A stretch of 5,704 nucleotides of DNA from Archangium sp. (GTDB lineage: Bacteria; Myxococcota; Myxococcia; Myxococcales; Myxococcaceae): contig JAEUJT010000005.1 in the NCBI GenBank assembly GCA_016793525.1, positions 1 to 5,704 of the forward strand, read 5' to 3'. Positions 1-5,358 of the stretch are shown piece after piece. The notes under the pieces were generated by a model that was not told the DNA's origin, made no database searches, and saw only the letters and a program-made list of their open reading frames with translations. The translations under genes and the position numbers were made by a program. How positions within the stretch are numbered: position 1 is the first letter of the stretch; each line of letters begins with the position of its first letter.

Positions 1-86
1 CCGACGAAGACGAGGTGCGCGAGGCTGCGGAGCGCGGTCGCCCGGGTACGCTGCGACGTCGGGCTGGCGGGTGACGAGGAGCGCAC
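1..86 (-). CDS. Possible start of a further minus-strand gene, cut by the window edge
   Basis: After the fabI stop codon the minus strand stays open to the window edge. A GTG at 84-86 could start a protein only 12 bases after that stop and in the same frame as fabI. About 28 residues are visible: a Ser/Pro/Thr/Arg-rich start followed by a short hydrophobic run (LAHLVFVG) that could begin a membrane segment or signal peptide. Nearly all third codon positions are G or C, as in the genes alongside. There is no convincing ribosome binding site, and the mirrored plus-strand frame shows the same third-position bias, so the bias does not prove the strand. No family is recognisable. This could equally be non-coding sequence. 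Confidence 0.25.
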   Translation of the reverse strand, partial: MRSSSPASPTSQRTRATALRSLAHLVFV

Positions 87-98
87 GGAGCCGCGAGA

Positions 99-944
99 TC
101 AGGGCTCGGTGCGCGTGTGGGCCGGAGACGGCAGCGTCTCTTCGGCGTCGGTGGTCAGTGAAATCGGCTTGGCGCCGACCGCATGAAAGCCGCCGTCGAC
201 GTGAACGATTTCTCCCGTGGTGGCGGGCATCCAGTCGGACAACAGCGCGCACACCGTCTTCGCCACCGCGTCGGTCGAGCCTTCTCCGCGTGCGTCCCAC
301 CCGAGCGGCGCTTGCTGGCCCCAGGAGTTCTCGAGGTGCTTGAACCCGGGAATGCCCTTGGCGGCCATGGTGGCGATGGGCCCGGCGGCGACGGCGTTGA
401 CGCGAATTTTCTTCGGCCCCAGGTCGCGCGCGAGGTACCGCACCGTCGCCTCGAGGCCCGCCTTGCACACGCCCATCCAGTCGTAGAGCGGCCAGGCCTG
501 GGTGGAATTGTCGAAGTCCAACGTCACGATGCTGCCGCCGTCGACGAAGAGCGGCGCGAGCGAGGCAGACAGCTCCTTGAGCGAAAAGGTCGAGATGCGA
601 AAGGCCTGCTGCACGGCTTCCCACGGAGTGGTGAGAAAGCGGCCTCCGAGCGCTTCTTCAGGCGCGTAGGCCACCGCGTGGAGAATGCCGTCGAGCCGCC
701 CCCAGCGCTGCTTCAGGGTGTCGTGGAGCGCGGTGAAGTGCGCGGAGTTGGTGACATCGAGCTCGAGCACGTCGGGCTTTGGCTCGAGGCGGCGCGCGGT
801 GCGCTGGGTGAGCGACATCGGCCGGCCAAAGCTCGTCAACACCACCTCGGCACCTTGCTGCAGCGCCTGCTGGGCCACGGAGAACGCAATTGACTGGTGC
901 GTCAGAACGCCGGTGACGAGCAGCTTCTTTCCCTGGAGGAGCAT
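99..944 (-). CDS. fabI: Enoyl-[acyl-carrier-protein] reductase (NADH), FabI/InhA type
   Basis: This 281-residue cytoplasmic enzyme should catalyse the last step of each fatty-acid elongation round, NADH-dependent reduction of trans-2-enoyl-ACP. It is a Rossmann-fold SDR with the FabI form of the nucleotide motif (TG at 11-12, then SIA at 18-20), adenine-site LDV at 62-64, and the catalytic pair Tyr154 and Lys161 in YDWMGVCK. GPI at 188-190 and the near-terminal GEIVHVDGG are also typical. The wording (YDWMG, ARDLGPKKIR, ATTGEI) is closer to actinobacterial FabI/InhA than to E. coli FabI. Two oddities stand out. Ala92 replaces the glycine equivalent to E. coli Gly93, and about 24 polar residues extend past the usual end at GFHAVGA. 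The ATG start matches the family N-terminus (GKKLLVTG), although no clear ribosome binding site precedes it. The gene lies 82 bases after the PilT-like gene on the same strand. Family assignment is very secure. Confidence 0.95.
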   Translation of the reverse strand: MLLQGKKLLVTGVLTHQSIAFSVAQQALQQGAEVVLTSFGRPMSLTQRTARRLEPKPDVLELDVTNSAHFTALHDTLKQRWGRLDGILHAVAYAPEEALGGRFLTTPWEAVQQAFRISTFSLKELSASLAPLFVDGGSIVTLDFDNSTQAWPLYDWMGVCKAGLEATVRYLARDLGPKKIRVNAVAAGPIATMAAKGIPGFKHLENSWGQQAPLGWDARGEGSTDAVAKTVCALLSDWMPATTGEIVHVDGGFHAVGAKPISLTTDAEETLPSPAHTRTEP

Positions 945-960
945 GCCGCGGCGTCTAGCA

Positions 961-1011
961 CGCGAGGCACGGCGGCAACTTCGTCATCGTCGACCGCGTG
1001 GTGCCTTCGCG
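961..1011. repeat. Inverted repeat in the gap ahead of fabI
   Basis: The 82-base gap between the PilT-like gene and fabI holds CGCGAGGCAC (961-970) facing GTGCCTTCGCG (1001-1011). These pair over 10 base pairs with one bulged T at 1007 and a 30-base loop. The CAC at 968-970 can instead pair with GTG at 998-1000, giving a competing smaller hairpin. There is no T-run on either side, so this is not a textbook intrinsic terminator. It could be an RNA hairpin in the fabI leader, a weak terminator after the PilT-like gene, a protein-binding site, or chance in GC-rich DNA. Confidence 0.35.
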
Positions 1012-1026
1012 CGTGTGACCCTCGCG

Positions 1027-2748
1027 TCAGGCGAAGTCAGACTTGATGTGCGCCGTCTGGAACATGCCCTTGAGGCCGACCTTGTCGACCGACTTGATGT
1101 ACGCCTCCTTCGGGTCGACGAGCTTCTTCTGCACCAAAGCGAGCAGGGAGTCGTTCATCGTCATCATTCCCTGGGTCTTCGCGGTCTGCATGATGCTGGG
1201 CAGCTGGAACGTCTTGCCTTCACGAATGAGTGAGCTCACCGCGCCGGTGCCGAGCAGCACCTCGTGCGCCGCGACGCGGCCGCCGCCGATCTTCCGGCAG
1301 AGCACCTGCGAGATGACGCCCTTCAAGCTCTCCGAGAGCATCACCCGCACCTGCGCCTGACGGTCTGGAGGGAACTGGTCGATGATGCGGTCGACCGTCG
1401 ACATCGCCGTCGTCGTATGGAGCGTGCCGAACACCAAGTGCCCGGTCTCGGCGGTCTCAATCGCAATAGCGATGGTCTCCAGGTCGCGCATCTCACCGAC
1501 CAGCACGATGTCGGGGTCTTCACGCAGCGCCGCGCGGAGGGCGTTCTTGAACGAGTCGGTGTGCTGCCCCACCTCGCGCTGGTTCACCAGGCACTTGATG
1601 TTGGGGTGAACGAACTCGACCGGGTCTTCGATGGTGATGATGTGGTCGCTGCGGTTCTTGTTGATGTAGTCGATGAGCGACGCAAGCGTGGTCGACTTGC
1701 CCGAGCCCGTCGGCCCCGTCACCACCACCAGGCCTTTGCTCAAGAAGCACAGGTCGAGCATCGCCTTGCTCAGCCCCAGCGTCTCCGCGGGAATGATGTC
1801 GATGGGGATCTGCCGCATCACCGCGCCCACGCCCCGGCGATCGCGGAAAACGTTCACGCGGAACCGCGCCAGCCCCGGCACCTCGTAGGCGAAGTCGGCG
1901 TCGTTTTTCTCTTTGAAATCGGTGCGCGCCTTGGCGGTGAAGACCGGCTCCATCAGCTGGAGCACGTCGTCTGACGACATCACCGGCCGCCCAGTCATGA
2001 AGGTGATTTCGCCGTGGACGCGCATCACCGGGTTCACGCCCGTCGAGAGATGCAGGTCCGACGCGCTCCGGCCGATCATGTCGCGCAGCAGCTCGTCGAT
2101 GGGGTTGTCGCCGCCCACCACCAGCTTCGGGTTCGCCGCGGTGCGGGGCGCTTCGGAATCGTGCTGCTCCACACCGCCACCGAGCCCGAAGTCGATGCCT
2201 GGGTTCGAGTCGTTCTTCGCCGCCGCGGGGGGCGGTGACTTCGTCGCCGTGGGAGGCGGGCTCGTACGGCCGGGCTTGAACGCCGGCATCACCGCACCTG
2301 ACGCCGAAGCCGATGGCGCAGACGCCGTCGGTGCCTTCGGGGCCGGGCCAGGTGGAATGGTCGTCGGTTTCGCCGGAGGCGGGCTGGCCTGCTTCGGAGG
2401 CGGCGTGAAGGCGGGCGACGAGCCGGTCGAGCTCTTCGGCGTGCCCGCGCGCACCGGCTTTACCGTCAGCGCGTAGCTGTCTCCGCTCGAGGTCACCGAG
2501 ACCTCGTACGAGCGCCCCAGGTGCTCGACCTTCGAGCTCTGCGCGTGCATGGCGACGGCCGACAGCGCCTCGGGCGACAGCACCTCGCGCACCGTGGCGT
2601 CGATGGACTTGGCGGAGATCGGCTCACGGCCGATGTCGCGCTTCCCCCCACCGGCCTGGGTGATGGAGACCTTCTCGCCGGGCGTCAGGCGCAACTCGTC
2701 GGCGTTGGCTTGAACGATGGCTTCGAGGAACGGAGTAATGCGGGCCAC
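1027..2748 (-). CDS. PilT-family type IV pilus retraction-type ATPase with an extra N-terminal domain
   Basis: This 573-residue protein is much longer than usual PilT/PilU (about 340-380). Residues ~213-573 form a complete PilT-type secretion ATPase: PAS-like N-domain (SASDLHLSTG, FRVNVFRDRRG), Walker A GPTGSGKST at 345-353, Asp box ITIEDPVEF around 371-379 with Glu374, Walker B IVLVGEMRDLET at 414-425, His box TGHLVFGTLHT at 435-445, and the PilT-type C-terminal LIREGK at 507-512. All catalytic motifs look intact, so it should be an active hexameric cytoplasmic motor, probably at a pilus or related machine base. Residues 1-100 resemble a degenerate second copy of the PilT N-domain. Residues ~101-205 are a Pro/Ala/Ser/Lys linker. 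The GTG start is chosen because an in-frame TGA lies 6 bases upstream and the next ATG falls at residue 68. A weak GAGG (2753-2756) sits 4 bases ahead of it. No other pilus genes are in view, so this may be an orphan paralogue rather than the main PilT. Confidence 0.9.
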   Translation of the reverse strand: MARITPFLEAIVQANADELRLTPGEKVSITQAGGGKRDIGREPISAKSIDATVREVLSPEALSAVAMHAQSSKVEHLGRSYEVSVTSSGDSYALTVKPVRAGTPKSSTGSSPAFTPPPKQASPPPAKPTTIPPGPAPKAPTASAPSASASGAVMPAFKPGRTSPPPTATKSPPPAAAKNDSNPGIDFGLGGGVEQHDSEAPRTAANPKLVVGGDNPIDELLRDMIGRSASDLHLSTGVNPVMRVHGEITFMTGRPVMSSDDVLQLMEPVFTAKARTDFKEKNDADFAYEVPGLARFRVNVFRDRRGVGAVMRQIPIDIIPAETLGLSKAMLDLCFLSKGLVVVTGPTGSGKSTTLASLIDYINKNRSDHIITIEDPVEFVHPNIKCLVNQREVGQHTDSFKNALRAALREDPDIVLVGEMRDLETIAIAIETAETGHLVFGTLHTTTAMSTVDRIIDQFPPDRQAQVRVMLSESLKGVISQVLCRKIGGGRVAAHEVLLGTGAVSSLIREGKTFQLPSIMQTAKTQGMMTMNDSLLALVQKKLVDPKEAYIKSVDKVGLKGMFQTAHIKSDFA

Positions 2749-2805
2749 GGGGCCTCAAATCAGAGCGTGAAGAGAAACAGCTGAAGCTCCCCCCGAGGAA
2801 CAACT

Positions 2806-3300
2806 TTACGCGGCGCGCGCGGCGCCTTCGACCACCGTCACCGGAATGTCGCGGGTCGCGTCGTCACCGATGCGCTTGAACATCAACGCCAGCGCCGGGT
2901 TGCCGATGGCGAACGGGCCCTTGAACTCGAGCTTCGCGGCGTACGTCAGGCGCGTGCCCCGACCCTCGGGCGCGAAGGTGATGCGGTCTTCGTAGCGAAA
3001 CACCGGCGTCTCGCCCGCGAGCACGAACTCGCTCGGAGGCGTGTAGGTCACCACGTCGTACGGCAGCGGCATGGCCAGCAGCGGCTCGAGAATCGGGCTC
3101 AGAATGCCGGGCACCAGGTATTTGGGCACCGCGCCGCCGCGCAGCACGAAGCGGGTGCCGAGGCCGATGGGCCCGTCGGTCACCTTGTCGGCGCGAAAGG
3201 TGCGCGGGTCCCACTTCTGCGCGTTGCGAAAGTCGCTGACGAACGCGAACGTCTCCTCGACCGGGCGGGGAATGAAGAGGCTTCGTTCGTAGGTGGGCAT
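2806..3300 (-). CDS. SRPBCC (START/Bet v1-like, polyketide cyclase 2-type) ligand-binding protein
   Basis: This is a 164-residue protein without signal peptide or membrane segment. Its opening (an aromatic/basic beta strand, then RPVEETFAFVSDFRNAQKWDP at residues 12-32) and later strands (YEDRITF, GRGTRLTY at 113-120, then a Pro-containing C-terminal helix after EFKG) are the usual layout of SRPBCC proteins. These fold into a deep cavity that binds lipids, polyketides or other hydrophobic molecules. Many members have no known ligand and some are enzymes, so function cannot be fixed here. The middle section around residues 57-82 is hydrophobic and longer than minimal members, possibly lining or capping the cavity. 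The ATG start is well supported by GAGGA at 3309-3313, 8 bases upstream. It is the first gene of the minus-strand group and ends 57 bases before the PilT-like gene. Confidence 0.85.
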   Translation of the reverse strand: MPTYERSLFIPRPVEETFAFVSDFRNAQKWDPRTFRADKVTDGPIGLGTRFVLRGGAVPKYLVPGILSPILEPLLAMPLPYDVVTYTPPSEFVLAGETPVFRYEDRITFAPEGRGTRLTYAAKLEFKGPFAIGNPALALMFKRIGDDATRDIPVTVVEGAARAA

Positions 3301-3308
3301 ATCGGTGT

Positions 3309-3313
3309 TCCTC
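3309..3313 (-). promoter_or_regulatory. Ribosome binding site of the SRPBCC gene
   Basis: Read on the minus strand this is GAGGA, 8 bases before the ATG at 3298-3300. It is the clearest Shine-Dalgarno match in the window and fixes the start of the SRPBCC gene. Confidence 0.7.
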
Positions 3314-3333
3314 GTGGCCAGAAAGCGCGCGTC

Positions 3334-3362
3334 AAAATAGGGGTGCGACCTACCTCGCGCAA
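3334..3362 (-). promoter_or_regulatory. Sigma70-like promoter of the minus-strand gene group
   Basis: On the minus strand TTGCGC (3362-3357) is followed after exactly 17 bases by TATTTT (3339-3334), an AT-rich island in GC-rich DNA. Matches to TTGACA/TATAAT are 3 of 6 and 4 of 6. Transcription would begin near 3327, giving a leader of about 27 bases that contains the ribosome binding site at 3309-3313. The geometry fits, but the call is by eye only. Confidence 0.5.
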
Positions 3363-3388
3363 GCGTCGCGGTGTCATCGAGTTGTGCG

Positions 3389-3417
3389 TTGCGAGGCGGT
3401 ATTCAGGTTGCTAGTCC
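3389..3417 (+). promoter_or_regulatory. Weak candidate promoter for the DUF5995-CNB gene
   Basis: TTGCGA (3389-3394) is followed after 17 bases by TAGTCC (3412-3417), which is preceded by a TGn extended -10 element (3409-3411). The -10 hexamer matches only 2 of 6 consensus bases. If real, transcription would begin at or just before the ATG at 3425, giving an essentially leaderless message. That would fit the absence of a ribosome binding site. It is a suggestion rather than a secure call. Confidence 0.22.
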
Positions 3418-3424
3418 GCTCGCT

Positions 3425-5320
3425 ATGAATTCTCTCCGCGTCGAAGTGGGACAACAGGCACCTCCGGCCGGCGGCTACTCCATCGAGCGTTTTGAGGGGT
3501 ACCTCGACGAGATCGGCGGGCGCATCGAGCGGCTCAAGGCCACCAGCCCCCACGAGGCCGTGTTCGAAATCACCTACCTCACGTTCTCGAAGCAGGTGCT
3601 CTCGGCGCTCAAGGCGCGGCGGTTCGAAGACATGGCGTGGGCCACCGACATGGCCTGCCGCTTCATCGAGGTCTACAAGCAGCAGACCGAGCTGTGGAAG
3701 GCGCGCGACCCCCGCCTGTGCCGCAGCTGGCGCGTGGCCTTCGAGGCGATGGAAGAGGGCCGCATCAACGTCATTCAGGCCATGCTCTTGGGCATCAACG
3801 CCCACATCAACTACGACCTGGCCTTCGTCAGCCTCGGCGCCTGCCGCTACGCCGGAGACCTCGCCAACCTCGAGAACGCCGCCGAACGCTCGCTGTCGTC
3901 AGCGCGCTCCGGTGTGCCCACGGTGCGGTACCGCGACTTTCTCGTCATCAACCAGCTCGAGTGGGAAGCCATCGAAGAGATTCAAGACGTGGTGTTGAAG
4001 GACTACAGCAGCTTCCTCTACTGGGGGAACCGGCTGTCGGGCCGCGGCACGCGCTTCTTGGGGCAGCGCATGCTGATGGAGATGCGCGACTCGTCTTGGT
4101 ACCAGACCACGCTGCTCATTCACGCCCGCGAAGGTGAAGAGCGCGCGCTCGTCTCGCGCCTCATCGACTCGTACGCGGCCGGCATGGCCGATCTCATCGG
4201 CTCGCTCACCTACCGCCCCGACCACGTGCTCGGCAGCGCCCTGGGGTGGATGCGCCGCGGCGAGCGAATCGACCCCGAACTGCAGGCGGGCATCGTCGAC
4301 CTGGCCATCAACAACCCGGTCATCGCCGAGCTGGCGGTGCGCGAGCTCGCGTTCGGCGGCGCCGACCCGGTGGCCATCATGCAGACCTTCATGGCGCGCG
4401 GGCAGCCGCGCTTGGCCGGTGTCTTCGGTCGGTGGGCGCTGAAGAACTCTCCGTGGCGTCAGAAGCAGCGGTTGGCGCGCTTCTTCGGGGCGGGCTCTGC
4501 CTCGGCGGTGACCGCGGCCGACGCGACGCTCGAGGTCGGCGAGCCGGTGAGCAGCTTCCCCGAGGGCGCCGTCATCGACGGGCTCCGCAAGCAGTGGACC
4601 GAAGCGCTGGAGACCAGCTACGGCTGCCTCGAGCTCCCTGAAGTCGCCTCGCAGCCAACCTTGAGCCAGGCGCTGGCGGGCCACGTCAAGGCCACGCGCG
4701 CGCGGCTGGCCAAGCTCGAGAGCGGCCGCCCGGTGCCCGTGTCGGGCCGCTCGATGTCGTTCGCCGACGCCAAGACCTACCTCGCCAACCACAGCGACCG
4801 CTGGGTGCGCACCTGCGCCCTCGCCATTCCCGCCTTCCGCCCCGCCGGAACCACCACTGGAGAAGCCATGGCCTCACTCGTTGAACGCGTGCTGTTCCTC
4901 AAAGAGACGCAAGTCTTCATGGAAGTCGACATCTCGGTGCTGATGCACGTGGCCGAGAACCTCGAGGCGAAGACGTTCAACGCCGGCGTCGAGCTGCTCA
5001 AGGCCGGCGAAAAGAGCGGCGGCCTGTACCTCATCACCGACGGCAAGCTCGAGGTCTCGCAGAAGCGCGACGGCCGCCGCATCGGCATCACCACCCTCGG
5101 TCCCCGCGACTCGGTGGGCGAGCTCTCGGTGCTCAACGACACCTCGGCCACCGCCGACTGCACCGCGCTCACGCCGGTGAAGGCGTTTTTCCTCTCCGGC
5201 AGCGTGCTGTCGAACCTGCTCCACGAGCACCCGCGCCTGTCCATCGGCCTGATGCGCATGCTCAGCCACCGCCTCATGTCGACGACCCAGCGGGTGCAGC
5301 AGAACGTCGCGTCGGCGTAA
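3425..5320 (+). CDS. DUF5995-like domain protein with C-terminal cyclic-nucleotide-binding fold
   Basis: This is a 631-residue, apparently cytoplasmic protein with no signal peptide or membrane helix seen. Residues ~20-235 match the DUF5995 pattern: SWRVAF at 101-106, then the family signature GINAHINYDL at 123-132. That family has no assigned function known to me. Residues ~236-465 are mostly helical and may include HEAT-like helices; WVRTCAL (460-466) leading into LVERVLFL resembles the HEAT-to-CNB junction of some multidomain CNB proteins. Residues ~484-622 are a CRP-like CNB fold (GLYLITDGKLEV, then GELSVLND). The phosphate-binding cassette has Ala575 where cAMP binders have arginine. No helix-turn-helix follows, so it is not a CRP-type regulator. 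The ATG at 3425 is preferred over an in-frame GTG at 3371, which would add 18 low-complexity residues and overlap the divergent promoter region; neither start has a good ribosome binding site. The gene is divergent from the SRPBCC gene and convergent with another CNB gene. Confidence 0.8.
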   Translation: MNSLRVEVGQQAPPAGGYSIERFEGYLDEIGGRIERLKATSPHEAVFEITYLTFSKQVLSALKARRFEDMAWATDMACRFIEVYKQQTELWKARDPRLCRSWRVAFEAMEEGRINVIQAMLLGINAHINYDLAFVSLGACRYAGDLANLENAAERSLSSARSGVPTVRYRDFLVINQLEWEAIEEIQDVVLKDYSSFLYWGNRLSGRGTRFLGQRMLMEMRDSSWYQTTLLIHAREGEERALVSRLIDSYAAGMADLIGSLTYRPDHVLGSALGWMRRGERIDPELQAGIVDLAINNPVIAELAVRELAFGGADPVAIMQTFMARGQPRLAGVFGRWALKNSPWRQKQRLARFFGAGSASAVTAADATLEVGEPVSSFPEGAVIDGLRKQWTEALETSYGCLELPEVASQPTLSQALAGHVKATRARLAKLESGRPVPVSGRSMSFADAKTYLANHSDRWVRTCALAIPAFRPAGTTTGEAMASLVERVLFLKETQVFMEVDISVLMHVAENLEAKTFNAGVELLKAGEKSGGLYLITDGKLEVSQKRDGRRIGITTLGPRDSVGELSVLNDTSATADCTALTPVKAFFLSGSVLSNLLHEHPRLSIGLMRMLSHRLMSTTQRVQQNVASA

Positions 5321-5358
5321 GCGCCGAGCCGGTTACACGCGGGTGTCGCCGGTCGGCG
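5312..5358. terminator. Overlapping hairpins at the convergent gene junction
   Basis: The stop codons of the two convergent genes are separated by 12 bases. CGCCGA (5322-5327) can pair with TCGGCG upstream (5312-5317, loop TAAG over the stop codon) or with an identical TCGGCG downstream (5353-5358). The second choice continues through CCGG/CCGG (5329-5332 with 5349-5352, one bulged G) and ACAC/GTGT (5335-5338 with 5343-5346), making a strong hairpin of about 14 pairs. Neither strand has a T-run after it, so it may block or stabilise both transcripts rather than act as a classical terminator. Function is inferred from position. Confidence 0.4.

Noticed and set aside
1..186. A plus-strand frame open from the left edge to a TGA at 184-186, as the end of a gene entering from the left
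   Set aside because: It would overlap the 3' end of fabI by 88 bases in antisense, and its residues resemble nothing known. The third-position bias is shared with the fabI frame and so is not independent support.
183..893. A 236-codon open frame on the plus strand opposite fabI
   Set aside because: The composition is Arg/Gly/His-rich without motifs, and the opposite strand encodes an unmistakable enoyl-ACP reductase.
1264..1974. A 236-codon open frame on the plus strand opposite the PilT-like gene
   Set aside because: It is antisense to the Walker and Asp/His box region of the ATPase, Arg/His-rich and without family features.
2749..2805. A terminator or promoter in the gap between the SRPBCC and PilT-like genes
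   Set aside because: Only a four-base AGCT repeat with a two-base loop and no T-run is present, and no hexamer pair with suitable spacing was found.
3371..3424. A GTG start giving an 18-residue longer DUF5995-CNB protein
   Set aside because: The extra residues show no signal peptide or conserved feature, no ribosome binding site precedes the GTG, and it would place coding sequence over the divergent promoter region.
3899..4792. A 297-codon open frame on the minus strand inside the DUF5995-CNB gene
   Set aside because: It is rich in His, Arg, Ala and Gly with no recognisable motif. It lies antisense to a gene with clear domain signatures, as expected of mirrored frames in GC-rich DNA.
4842..5320. 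Reading the C-terminal CNB fold as a CRP/FNR-type transcription regulator
   Set aside because: No helix-turn-helix follows the CNB fold; the protein ends about 30 residues after the last strand.
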